This document shows positions 35,050-46,244 of a stretch of 64,000 nt of DNA, one piece after another (the first letter of the stretch is position 1; each line of letters starts with the position of its first letter). The translations under genes were made by a program, and so were the position numbers. The stretch is taken from positions 83,257,293 to 83,321,292 of the forward strand of contig JAMXBB010000007.1 in assembly GCA_024138015.1 (NCBI GenBank), in the 5' to 3' direction. The notes below the pieces were generated by a model that was not told the DNA's origin, did no database searches, and saw only the letters and a list, made by a program, of their open reading frames with translations. The DNA comes from Lumnitzera littorea. Taxonomy: Eukaryota > Streptophyta > Magnoliopsida > Myrtales > Combretaceae.

Positions 35050-36291
35050 ATTTGTAATATAAATATTTGCAACTAAGGAAAACCTTGCAACCATATGTAA
35101 TCGGGCATAGAGCAATTCAAGGAAGTTGGGATCAATGCTTTATTGCATTTTGGAATACCAATTCAAGGTTTTTGGAGGCTTGAGTATATACCCGTTTGTG
35201 CTTATAAGTAGATGGATGTGCACATGTAGTGTGTATGATTGCTGTTGATATACTACTATAGGAATTGAGCTTTGTTTGTGATTGTTGCTATGTATATTGC
35301 TTTATTTAATTGATTGAACTAGTTAATTACCCTAAAAAAGGACTAACCTGGACTTGACCAATATTCTAACTTGATATGTATGCAACTCATTAAGGGATGA
35401 TTAGGATTTTTTTAGCCAAATACTGACTCCTTCAAAATGGATAACTAAAATATTCTTTCCTTATTCTTAGTTGAACTAAGTAAGAGGAGAGGAGAGGAGA
35501 GGAGGTTGCAATAAAATTAAAAATGCTGGTTTAAAGGTAGTCATGTAGAGAGTGATGTCTTTATTGCACAAGCTTAGATTTGGTTATGAGTTATTGCACT
35601 ATATTGAAACTCCTCAAACTCAAATTAGAGCAGATGTAGTTTTTCTAATTTCATGACGGACTAAACAAAATCATGTGATGGCATTTGTTTGATAATACAT
35701 TGCATATAGCTAATTTGCTTAACAACTTTGCTTATTTTGTAATATACGCATATTTCTGTTTCTGTCCTACTTATTAAGCAGTGATTGATCACTCTTTAAT
35801 AGATTCTTTTGCAGATTAGGATTAGACACACAACTTACATCCAAACCTAACTTAAAAGTTGAAGGGATTGGGGAGTGAGGAATTAATGAAGATGCAACTA
35901 GACTTTAATTTCTTTCCTAAGTCTTATCTGTTTTTAAAGGAATCAATTGGGCTACTATGAGTGGCCCAATAGTTTTCATAGTTGATCTTTAAGATAATAT
36001 GGAATGTAAAATTATTTGACTTTGTAAGCTTTCCTTGTACATTTGAAGTTCTTTTATCAAATAATATGTATTGAGAAGTTATTTTTCAAGGCGTTTCAAA
36101 AGGAGTTAACATACCATTATAGATGTTTTATGAGATCGTAGGTATTGAATTGGATGTTTCAAAGTTATATAATCAAACTCGTCTTGTGTGAACCAAACTC
36201 ATGGTAGTAAGTAGCGACTGTGAGGTTAACTTCAATTTTAGATAAGATCACATGATAGGACTGTTGTAGCTCTACTGCTAAGGGCGTAACA
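35050..36291 (+). mobile_element. Inverted, truncated LTR (family 1, copy D)
   Basis: The reverse complement starts TGTTACGCCC at 36291. It follows the family through the CATCACATGATTTTG, GAGGAGTTTCAATAT and CTTAGTTCAACTAAG boxes, then stops near 35050 next to the end of copy C. Only about 1.2 kb of the 2.9-kb LTR remains. A (GAGGA)n run lies at about 35484-35504. Copies C and D therefore stand in opposite orientation side by side. Confidence 0.75.
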
Positions 36292-36329
36292 ATGAAAAAA
36301 ATAAAAATCTTTTATTCAAAACTCAAACT

Positions 36330-36740
36330 AATACTTACTTACAATCACCATCTTAAACCTTACTACTTGCTACTACTATTATCATCACAACTAATACTAA
36401 CTTGCTATCTCTACCACTACCACTATCATCTATATAATAGTATCACCATGTCCTCATCCGCTATTACCACATTATCACCACTTTACCATCACTTGCACCA
36501 TTGCTCTTACATTACCTTCATATTTATTAGTACCTAAAAAATCTCATACACCACCATTATCAACTATTATCATCACCAAACCTACCACTGCAACATCACT
36601 TCCATCACTATAGTAGTAATTGCTATCATTGCTACGTTGTTGATATCTCCATTGGATTGTACCATTATGTTTATTGTTGCCCTCGCATCGTCATCAACCT
36701 ATCATTATCATTATCACTACTATTAGACTAATGCATCGTC
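36330..36740. repeat. Degenerate ACC/ATC/ACT triplet-rich tract
   Basis: About 400 bases are dominated by CAC, ATC, ACT and TAC triplets (for example TACCACTACCACTATCATC). It is a decayed trinucleotide microsatellite. The 81-codon plus-strand frame across it is low-complexity and not a credible gene. Confidence 0.7.
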
Positions 36741-37079
36741 CTTGATGTTGTTAAGATGATGATGGATTAGAGAAATATAGTAAAAATAAATACACTATAA
36801 TATAAATAGTATAATTATTAAAATCATTGTTCTAGTAATATGATCAATAGTTGGTGGGAAAAAAAAGCAAAGAATATCTTATATTGTACCAAACATGGTA
36901 TTAAAAAAAAAAAATTATATTATGCTGGATTGAACTATCCTCTTTGTCTTGTATGATGTATGAAACCAAACGCCCGACCTTGTGCATCTTCCACCTGAAT
37001 ATAAAAAAGCCTAAAAAATATCTATCATCTGTTTAATAAAAACTAGTACTTTAAATTAAAGGATGAACAACCTTCACAT

Positions 37080-37281
37080 TCCATCGACGGGCCAACGAAA
37101 GTGGAAACAGAAACGGGCCCTCAACTAGAGCCATCATTTGGGCCCATTTTATTCGAAATATAATCTTTGCTTTTCCCAAAACTGTCCTCAAGTAAAAAAC
37201 CCTACTCGTAATCACATTCCATAAAACCCTTTTGTCCTCGCAAAACCCTAACCCTAATTCGCTGCACAATCGCCAAAAGAA
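37080..37281 (+). promoter_or_regulatory. SNU13 promoter with site II motifs and telo-box
   Basis: GGGCCC/TGGGCC cores occur near 37115 and 37138-37146. A telo-box, AAACCCTAA, stands at 37243-37251 followed by a second CCCTAA, about 30 bases before the ATG. This pairing is known from plant ribosomal-protein and ribosome-biogenesis genes and fits the product. No TATA box is obvious. Confidence 0.6.
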
Positions 37282-39212
37282 ATGGTAATCTTCCATTCAA
37301 GTCTGGAAATCACTTCCAAAGTAGATTGTTTGCTCACTACTAATCATGTGTTTCGACGTTGATTTTGCAGACAGGTGAAACGGTAAACCCTAAAGCATAC
37401 CCGTTGGCCGATTCACAGCTAACAATCACTATTCTTGATCTGGTTCAGCAAGCTGCTAATTACAAGCAGCTCAAAAAGGGTGCAAATGAAGGTACTACTG
37501 ATTGACATCAGGGTTTGTTTATGTGTTAATTATGATTTGGCTCGTGTATAAATATCGTATTTTGATATCTACGCACTGTAAGTTTCGACGGGCTTTTACC
37601 TTTTGCTTGATTCTTGTGGTTTTGGTTGATGATGCAATTATTCTATTTTATATCTATTGGTCTATCTGCTTCTTAGTGAACTTTTGCTGTGCGCTTGTCG
37701 GTATGATCGTCAAGTGTTTTTCTGCTTCAGTATTTTCATGGACCCTTTACACTAAAGCTTATCGATAATTGGCCTTTGATTTTAGTGCAAGCCCACTGAG
37801 TGGATCTACATATTTGCCTTGACCCTTCATGTTTGCTTGGTTATTATGCTTTGCATGGATGTTTGAGAGGTTGTGGACTTGGGAGTGTTTTAGATGTGAA
37901 TTAAAATTTTATTTGCGGCTTTTCAGCTACGAAGACATTGAACAGAGGTATCTCTGAGTTTGTTGTTATGGCGGCTGACACTGAGCCACTTGAGATTCTG
38001 CTTCATCTTCCCTTGCTTGCCGAAGATAAGGTACTCAACCCAATATTGCTAGAGGAATTCATTTTGTGTATTGCGGAGCTGTTAAATGTTATTACAGTTT
38101 CACATTATACAGTATTTCTTTATATTTTTGGTTGTATGTGAAAGAACATGATAAGATTCTGTCAGGAGAGGTTTGAATTGAAATGAATTGTTGATCTTCT
38201 CAAGCCCTCCATAATATTGATGCCAGGGAACCGTTTTTAGTGCAAGATCTTGCATTTTAGTTCATGAAGAGGCAAAAAAGAGTGCTCTATTTCTGCATAA
38301 TATGTCAAGTAAATTAATACCGCTTTAACTCTTCTGATCTATACAGATGATGAGAGTAAATAAAAGTTCTCTAAGATGGTGGAGAGTTGATTGTCAGAGA
38401 GATTATCCATTACTCTTTTGTTTGACCTAATTATATTTTTTGAAGTGTGCTGGTCTGGTCATTTGATGCATTGTTGTTTTCACATTGAGGAGACTCCTGG
38501 GATATGGAGCATAATACAAGCAATTGTTCACCTAAGGGGTTCCTTAAGCATGTATTCAAATGGTCATCCTATTGTCTAGATAATTGTTTAATAAAGTTAA
38601 TCCCGAGGGGATGGTGTAAGGACACTTCTATGATTACTTACTTAGCACAGTTACTTATTCAGTGTATGAATCTTGTGGGGTGATTCATGTGCGCCTAGAG
38701 GGAGTTGCTCGAGTTATTGCTGTGCTCCTCTATTAACAAAATATTGTTTAGTAATAATTACCTTCCATCTTTTGGATTACTAGTAAAGTTACCTTCTATA
38801 TATGTATAATTAGGCCACTCTTAAATTCTCACTTATCACATTCTTGATGAAAATGGCTTTGTGGTCCTTTAGATCTTCAAGGCATTTTAACATCTGTTCT
38901 CATTAATATTTTCAAGTTGCCAGCTTTAATCGTTGTTTGCATGTGCAGAATGTTCCATATGTTTTTGTGCCTTCAAAACAAGCTCTTGGCAGGGCTTGTG
39001 GAGTTACCAGACCTGTCATTGCCTGTTCAGTGACATCCAATGAAGGAAGTCAGCTGAAGTCCCAAATACAACAGCTCAAGGTACATTGCCTTCCCATGAC
39101 TGACATCTGTAGTCCATCTTGTGATTTGCTTGCAATTGCTTGACTCCTTAGTACTAAGCAATGGAGTTGTACCCCTGAAATGCAGGATGCAATTGAGAAG
39201 CTCTTGATTTAA
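37282..39212 (+). CDS. SNU13: SNU13 / NHP2L1 (15.5K), L7Ae-family RNA-binding protein
   Basis: Coding exons are 37282-37284, 37371-37491, 37927-38030, 38949-39080 and 39186-39212. They join to 128 codons plus stop, exactly the size of eukaryotic SNU13. The protein binds kink-turns in U4 snRNA and in box C/D snoRNAs, and so serves the spliceosome and rRNA 2'-O-methylation in the nucleus and nucleolus. Diagnostic stretches are NPKAYPLAD (near residue 7), YKQLKKGANEATKTLNRG (the RNA-binding helix, about 32-49), EPLEILLHLPLL (about 61-72) and QALGRACGVTRPV (about 86-98). All introns are GT-AG. The first coding exon is only the ATG. A large third intron (about 0.9 kb) carries no recognised gene. 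The match leaves little doubt. Confidence 0.97.
38031..38948 (+). other. SNU13 intron 3
   Basis: An AT-rich intron from donor AAG|GTACTC to acceptor GTGCAG. Small frames in it (for example 38391-38579) show no motif. No snoRNA C/D box pair was convincingly found by eye. Confidence 0.6.
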
Positions 39213-40548
39213 GCTGCGAGTTATACATTTCGGTGTGATGGGCCTCTTGACACAATGGGGTTTGCTTCTTGGAGGCTTTGACTGAGGACGTTATTTTAAT
39301 GGAAGAAAACTTAAAAAAAAAAAAAAAAATTGCTCTGCTTAATTTTATACTTTGCAGCGGTCATCTTGTATGTCTGTAGTGATACTGAGTACTATCTTGG
39401 GTTTGAACATTTTTCAATTATATACTGTTGAGTGGTGGATGCATTAAAACTAATTATATAGCCTATATTGCCTGCTTTCAGTGTTTATTCTCTGTTTTCA
39501 TGTTAAGTATTTATATTTTGGCTTACCTACAATTGGGGGGGAAAGAAGAAGCTCTTCATCTTTGAGTTGATTAGTTTATGGATAATATCAAAGGTGCCAA
39601 AGAACGTTTTCTGAGAATGGATAATTATAATTTTGGTGTCATGAGCTTTCTTTTTGTAGCTTTTAAGTTGGAACTTACAGTTATGGGGCTTTAGACAATT
39701 TGAACTGAGCATAATATTATTTGGATTTGCTCAACTCATAAACTGAATGCTACAGATTATATTTATAAGTTCGAGCCTTGATTTTTTAAGTTTTAGAGTA
39801 GAGAGTTGTGTAATGGGAGAGGCTGAAATCATTGACGTTCTTGTATTTTAGAAAATTACATGTTCTTCTACTCCTTTTAGATTTTTATTCCGGAGTGGGC
39901 TTTGAATTCCATGTAATTAATATAAATTTAAAACGTTTCTAGTTTAATTACGGTATGCAAGCCAGTAGATGAGCAGCATTCAGTAAATTACTTGACAAGC
40001 ACGAGCTCCGACTTGATGACTCATGGTAGAATCAAAAACCCTTCCAGGGTAGCTTATCCGCTGGTTTGGGTCATTTTCGACGCATCACATTTGCTAGGCT
40101 TCCGTGCTGCCTTTAGAAATCGGTTTTCCGTACTACTTTTCTTTTGTTATCGCTTGAACATGGATTGAGTCAAGGGCAACCTTTAATGCATCACTGTTTT
40201 TCTCTATTGGAAGACTCAAGTATTTCCTACAATGGATATGGATTTTGGACATGTTCAAGTTCAAATAAACAGACAACGGCCTCTGTAATAGTATTCGACA
40301 CCGGTGAAAAATCTTGCATCTGTTGGTTGCCTTGAAGTGCCTATAAAACTGGCTTCGAGCTTTCATCTCATCTCAATTCGTGAACCGAGAATCTCTGTAC
40401 TAATACGATTACATTTGATGTCGGTTTCTAATAGTTAGCACGACAAAATAATTCAGAACCAAGACATGATATAATTTTCGCAGAAGAAAATTGGTTTCAG
40501 TCTATGGTTCTTTGGCAATTTCCACTTTAGGAAAATAGAAACAACACC
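39213..40548. other. SNU13 3' end and convergent intergenic region
   Basis: An A-run at about 39313-39329 follows the SNU13 stop. The SNU13 and PPR genes point toward each other, so both 3'UTRs lie here. Small frames (39527-39712, 40133-40366) are not recognised. Confidence 0.5.
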
Positions 40549-42150
40549 TCAATCTAGTCTTACTGTTCTGAGAAAAGAATCAAGTACTCTACAAATCTCT
40601 TCTACCCGAGGATGTGAAAAATCACCCGCGTTGAACTCTACAACGATGCCCTCCACCTCTATTACACTGCAACCAGGAGGCTTCCTCATCTTCGAATCTG
40701 CTATCATCTTCCTAACCTGCTTTGCCTCAGTTTCCCAGCCAGCTTCCTTATAAATATTGTATGAGAGTACATGACTTCCACAATCAGTTAAGCCCATATC
40801 AACAAGTTTTTTCCATATCCTGTTCCCATGCTCAACATTCCCATGTACTCTACAAGCACCTAATAATGCTCCCCACACGTTTGCATCTCCTTGTGCAAGT
40901 CCTCCCATATTCTCCTCAATGAATCCCTCAGCTTCATCAACCATACCGGATCTAGCCAAGAGGTCGACAATGCATGCAGAATGCTCCAACCGAGGGACAA
41001 CCCCATAAACAGGATTCATATCCTGGAATAGCTTAAGACCTTCCTTGACCATTCTAGCATGAGTACATGCTGTAAGAAGAGCAATGAATGTTGTCTCATT
41101 AGGTTGTGTCCCATGTACAACCATTTCACTAAATAGTTCAAGTGACTTTTCTGCGTCACCATTCAATGCAACTCCGGCCATCACAGCGTTCCACGCTCCA
41201 ACATCCTTATCTAATATCCCTTCGAAAACCAACAAGGCTCTATCGACCAAGCCAAACTTCGAGTACATATCAACCAATGATGTAACCAAAATAGTATTCG
41301 ACTGAAACCCGAGCTTCTGGGCATACCAATGCACCCACAATCCTTGTGTAAGTGCACCAAGGTGTGAACAAGCGGTAATCACACTAACAAGAACAGATTC
41401 ATTAGGCTCCGAACCCACGTCCTGCATTTGCCTAAACAAGCAAAGCACTTCCATGAAATCACTAACACGAGAATATGCCGCCATTATTGCACTCCATGAT
41501 ATCACATTTCTCTCAGGCATTTCATCGAACAATGTTCTCGCTTCCTTGACATCACCCATTCGACCGTACCCGTCAATCAAAGCAGTCCACATTACAACAT
41601 CTCTCTCAGGGCTTGCGTCAAACAGCTTCCTAGCTCTATTTATGTCGCTAACTAATGAATAAAACTCAATTAATGCACTGATCACAAAAGGGTCACTGCA
41701 AAATCCAAACTTTAACGCATGGGCATGTACTAATTCACCAATTAACGTTGAACCCATATAATTTAAATCTAAACTTAGGTTACTACAAGCTTTGATCAAT
41801 GACGGGAAAGTATAATTATTGACAAAAGTTCTAGAGTTTAACATGTCTAAATAACACAAGATAGCTTTTGTAGGTGAATTTGAGAGAACATAAGCTCTGA
41901 TCATGGTATTGTACATGAAGGTGTTTTTGTGAGTAAGCTGGTCGAAGATTAAGATAGAGTAAGAGAAGAAAGAAGGGTTTCTGGAAATTGCAGCAATGTG
42001 AAATAGAGGTCCAATTACAAATGGGTTTTGGGATAGTTGGGATTTGATTAAATGGGCATGGACTTGCTTGAGTTGATTGAGGGATTTGCATTTTTGGAGA
42101 ATCGAATTTAGGGTTATGTTTTGATAGGCTTTAGTGGCTATTTGAATCAT
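40549..42150 (-). CDS. Pentatricopeptide repeat protein, PLS class, E type
   Basis: The 533-residue intronless protein is built of degenerate 31-36-residue repeats. Clear ones are at about 77-110 (TFMYNTMIRAY), 174-235 (DVVMWTALIDGYGRMGDVKEA, then NVISWSAIMAAYS), 240-275, 271-320 (SLVDMYSKFGLVDRA) and 321-360. The end from about 430 is the E/E+ type (WGALLGACRVHGN, then KPPGCSVIEVEG). No DYW deaminase domain follows. PPR proteins of this class bind organellar RNA and often specify C-to-U editing sites, with a deaminase supplied in trans. The first 40 residues (basic, Ser/Gln-rich) could be an organelle transit sequence, but this is an inference. The start is the first ATG of an uninterrupted frame. 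A decayed partial copy lies 7.5 kb away in an intron. Confidence 0.93.
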   Translation of the reverse strand: MIQIATKAYQNITLNSILQKCKSLNQLKQVHAHLIKSQLSQNPFVIGPLFHIAAISRNPSFFSYSILIFDQLTHKNTFMYNTMIRAYVLSNSPTKAILCYLDMLNSRTFVNNYTFPSLIKACSNLSLDLNYMGSTLIGELVHAHALKFGFCSDPFVISALIEFYSLVSDINRARKLFDASPERDVVMWTALIDGYGRMGDVKEARTLFDEMPERNVISWSAIMAAYSRVSDFMEVLCLFRQMQDVGSEPNESVLVSVITACSHLGALTQGLWVHWYAQKLGFQSNTILVTSLVDMYSKFGLVDRALLVFEGILDKDVGAWNAVMAGVALNGDAEKSLELFSEMVVHGTQPNETTFIALLTACTHARMVKEGLKLFQDMNPVYGVVPRLEHSACIVDLLARSGMVDEAEGFIEENMGGLAQGDANVWGALLGACRVHGNVEHGNRIWKKLVDMGLTDCGSHVLSYNIYKEAGWETEAKQVRKMIADSKMRKPPGCSVIEVEGIVVEFNAGDFSHPRVEEICRVLDSFLRTVRLD

Positions 42151-42806
42151 TTGAAAATTGGGGGCATTGTTTCATGTTGCGCTGAAAAATCAAAGGATCA
42201 GAGGTTTGTTGTGGATCAATACTAGCTTTAATACTTTGGGATATGAAATAGCTTTAATACTTTGACTTAGCTTGTCTAAATGACTCTTCAAGAGTAGTAG
42301 TTTTTTTTCCTCAGTCCATAGGAGAGATTAAAACTCACTAGTTTGGCAAAATGGACTGCTGGTTCATAGGTCCATCTCACCTTTGACAACTTCCAATATT
42401 ATATTCAATAAAGATTTATGATACATGTGTAAGATATATTCAATATGTTCGAGTTTGTCCAATAAATGTATTAAAAATGATATATTGGGATGGATGTAAA
42501 GTTAAGCAAACTACTTTTGATCCATATGGATTTTGTTGTAAGGTTTTCTTTTTATTAATTATTAGTGGATGCATGTACCTTTATTATGAGTATATTTGGA
42601 ATAGTAAATAAGTAAATAAATAATCTCAACAGTTTTTAGGATTTGTTAAACTAATTTTTAATTACCTATTTCATTGATATTTATAGAAATAAAATATTAT
42701 CTTCTTTACTAGTAAAAATAATAAAATATTATATTCCTTATTGGTAAAAAGAAAAATGAATGTAGCTTTACAAGTAAAATAAAATATGAATATGGAGAGT
42801 AGGTTG
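42151..42806. other. PPR upstream region and AT-rich spacer
   Basis: This holds the 5' flank of the PPR gene and AT-rich sequence with a short repeat of AAAATATTAT. No TATA box is placed with confidence. Confidence 0.45.
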
Positions 42807-43488
42807 TGTTAATAGGAGATTTTGGATATATCCCTTAGGTCCATTCTAACTTGAGTAGGTCTTGCATTGAACTGTTCTAGCTAGTGATCGACTTGTCTTA
42901 ATCCTTAGTTGACTTACGATCGACTTGTCCTAATCCTTAGTTGACCCACATGAAGCTCCTTTAGATAGTAAACAGGATGTTGCCCTGGGGTTGAGTTCTT
43001 TCCTTCAGAGGTCATTTATACCATGCTCATACCGTTGTCTTGTAGAGCTTGACTAACCTCTCTTAGAGTGTGGGCTTAAGGCTAAGGTTAGAATATTAAG
43101 GGCAAACTACAAGCAATGTTGGATAACGATCCTTGACTTAGTAAATAGCATGACCTCTAGATTCTTGGGTTACAATACAACTATGATGCTTACTTCCTAT
43201 ACTTAGTGAACACATATTTGCTCCATCATGGGAACATGGCTCCTAAATTCTCTTAAGCTCACCATTATAAATAAAGGTGTCACACCAACGGTAAATTACC
43301 TTCACTCACCCATACTCTTAAGCTCTTTAGTGTTCTTACTTCCTTATACATTTGCACTCTCTTTCAATAGTCCCTAAATTAAGTATTGAAGTGGTTACAC
43401 TAAACAATATCTCCACACTTTGACAGTGACTTATTGTGCAGACTAAATACTTTTCTATTAATTTTACCAACAGAATCCTAGAGATGAC
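42807..43488 (+). mobile_element. Left LTR of the second Tat element
   Basis: It is longer than its partner partly because of a 32-base tandem duplication at about 42886-42949 (GATCGACTTGTC...), present once in the right LTR. A TATA-like ATTATAAATAAAG lies at about 43265. Its right end runs straight into antisense-gene sequence rather than a primer-binding site, showing an internal deletion. Confidence 0.7.
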
Positions 43489-43499
43489 ATTTAGCACTA

Positions 43500-44038
43500 C
43501 TCTTCCACAAAAAGAGGTACTTAAATAGTTTTGGAATTGCTTGCACTATCAGATACTTGCAAGGGGCTTGAAAGGCCTTAATAATCTTCCACTCATTAGG
43601 AGTGATTTAAGTAAGGCATAACCAATGGTAGTTGAACAGCTTCTTTTTAAATTCAACAAAAGGGAATCACATTTTGAATTTAAAGCATTTCTCATAAATA
43701 TAGAAATGCCTCCTTGCAATTAGAGTAACCTAGTCATGTAGGCTATATATGTACAGCTTCATGCCAACTGGACTCTCGATGATGTAATTCCTCTGGCAAT
43801 AACTTATATCCCTATCTAAAGTAATACTGCAATTGCATATGGCTGATGTTTCGTCCTCCTTGCTGTTGGGATAAACATCCCTTGGTAGGCTCTTGATTAG
43901 AGCTACCCTATCTAATACTACCTCCAAATCACCCATAGGTTCTTCCTTCGCCACTACTGGTATATTAGAAAGCCTCTCTACCGTTGTTGAATAAATAAGA
44001 TCCTTTTGAATTTTAAACTTAGACAATGTAAAACTCAT
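43500..44038 (-). pseudogene. Antisense gene fragment, Transposase_28-like
   Basis: The minus-strand frame at 44038-43730 is followed, after a frame change, by FPFVEFKKKLFNYHW and ITPNEWKIIKAF (about 43665-43580). This is the same F...PNxW core found in the antisense gene of the element at 18480-26573. The coiled-coil end is missing because the left LTR begins at that point. The two elements therefore share this gene while their LTRs differ. Confidence 0.55.
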
Positions 44039-44653
44039 AATTACCTAAGGTCAACATTGTAGTAGTATGGGGAGTTTGAAGAAAATTCTAAAGAACTTGT
44101 TAGAAATCCAAACAAAATAGTGTTATGATGCACAAAGAGAATAAATGGATGCAAACGTGAAGAATCAAAGCCCTTAAAGAGTATTTATAAGCTTAAAAGG
44201 GGTAAAACAAATAGGCAATAATGGGAAATCAAAAGGATATGACATTCCATCGATCAAATCTTGCCACATAGCTTGCAATCATATTTGGTGCCTAAGATCT
44301 CTCTAACATAACATCGTTAACCATATGTGCAATTGCAACACTATGATAGTTGTCAATTTGCATTAACTGCACGTTGAAAAACACATGCTAAAACAATAAT
44401 TTGAAAAATTTACCTTCTCAAACAATCTTCGAGTACTCCCTCCTGTTAAACTTAAGAGTAGTTTAAGGAAGATAGGACCTTGTAAATCCAGATTGCTTTG
44501 TAAGAAAGGGAGGGGGGAAGGGGACTTGTACAACTCAGACTATAAGGATAAGTCATCCTAACAATTTGTCATTATCCAAGCATGAGCCTCGTTGAAATGG
44601 CTCACTTGCTCCATCAACTCAATGGGGGCTCTAATCAAAGTTGTTTGCTTATA

Positions 44654-45868
44654 TAATACGAGGCAAGTGCACCTATCAATTTTAATATAGTGGATGTAAG
44701 TCCGAGTCGATCCCTCAGAGATTTTGAGTACTAATATTAACCTTAACTCTATTATCTAACCAGAAAATTGTGATAAATTGAATGAATTAAAAATACTAAA
44801 ATTAACCATCTAAACTAATTATGAGACTTAATTAAGCAAATTAGAAAGCAATAAAACTACGAACGACTTCTACAATAACGTATTTAAGAATTATTTCCCC
44901 TAGTGTTTAACATGTGACCACTTAAAATATATTTAATTCAGTTTCTATTATTCTTGACCGGAGGAATTTACAATTAAAGCTAATATCTTTCTCAAGCATA
45001 TTAACCCTAATCTTAAATTATTTACCGGAATCTCTTCGCTTAGTAATATAACTTAGAATTGCATTAATGTATAATGAATTCCCATACAAATAATCAACTT
45101 TCTGGAAGAAACATGTATCTTATCTCTAAGTATACATGTAATTCTCTCCAATTATGCTAAGATCTAATTACACATGCAATTTCTCAATCAACATGCATAA
45201 TATCATATATTGATACTCTAGAATTATCGATCAACAATTAAACAACATAATTGAATTAAGAAAAAATAGAAACTTTATTGAAATTATAATTTAATCCAAG
45301 GGTTACATGAAACCCTAGGTTCCATAATCCTAAATACTCGAATTCTAAGCTATCATAACGAATCTAAAAATGAGTTTCATAAAAAATATAAAATAAAATA
45401 TGAAAAACCCTTTTGGTTGATGAACAATCTCTCTAATCTTGAAGTTGATGTTGTTCTTGTCTCTTTCTTGATGTTCTTCTCAAGTCTCTTCTCTTCTCTT
45501 GTATCTTTCCGTCTTTTCTAATGTCTCTCTTCTTTTGAAACCCTAAGATATCCTTTTATATATGTATTATAAGGATTCTGTTTTTGTCACCAGATACGGC
45601 CTGGGACATGGCCGTGTCCTCAGGTCATGTAACTTTCTGCATTAAGGCAAAATTTTCTGCATAACTTCAAAACTTCATAACTTCTTCGTTTGAACTCCGA
45701 TTTGAGTGAAATTTGATTCCTTTTCTTCGTTTTCGATCCTAAAATGCGTTCAAACCTTGAAATCAACATTTTACTCAATTAAGTATCAATTTCTTTAAAG
45801 AAAATAAAAAATGCAAGGAAAATACTATAAAATCACCATATGAAATATATTTAAAATCAGAGTTATCA
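44654..45868 (-). mobile_element. Nested solo LTR of another family
   Basis: On the minus strand it starts TGATAACTCTGATTTTAAA and contains an ACGGCC..GGCCGT palindromic segment (about 45595-45620), a TATA region (ATATATAAAAGG, about 45556) and the GGATCGACTCGGACTTAC segment typical of a widespread plant LTR type. Its end is GTATTA where CA would be expected. The bases TTATA flank both sides (44649-44653 and 45869-45873), a 5-bp target duplication. No internal coding region is present. Confidence 0.6.
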
Positions 45869-46223
45869 TTATACAATCCATCCAAGATGCGTAACGTCTG
45901 GGTAGGATAGTAAGCTTGTATAACTTACTTAGGATGGTTCCTACCCAGACACAATGACTTTTCAGTATAGCCTTCCTAATATAAGCTAAGGTTAGCTCCA
46001 ATAGCCTGCTCAGTCTAAATCTACTTAGCTTAGATGTTTGAGCAAAGTACTACGAGTTTGAATGACATGATCTATATCTTCGAAAACTCCATTGACCCAA
46101 AATTTTCCATCCTTCACAATAAGGATGTCCAAAGCTCTAATAACATGGGATAGTTTAGTAATGTGCCTAAGGAACCTAATTAACCTCTGATTCTCCTTGT
46201 TGACTTCTCGATAAAGAGACTCT

Positions 46224-46244
46224 GGTGGAGGAGGGGGGAGGAAG
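46224..46244 (+). promoter_or_regulatory. Polypurine tract of the second Tat element
   Basis: GGTGGAGGAGGGGGGAGGAAG immediately precedes the right LTR. It fixes the plus-strand direction of the element. Confidence 0.7.

Noticed and set aside
36292..36537. 81-codon Tyr/Leu/His-rich protein
   Set aside because: It is the translation of a triplet-rich low-complexity tract.
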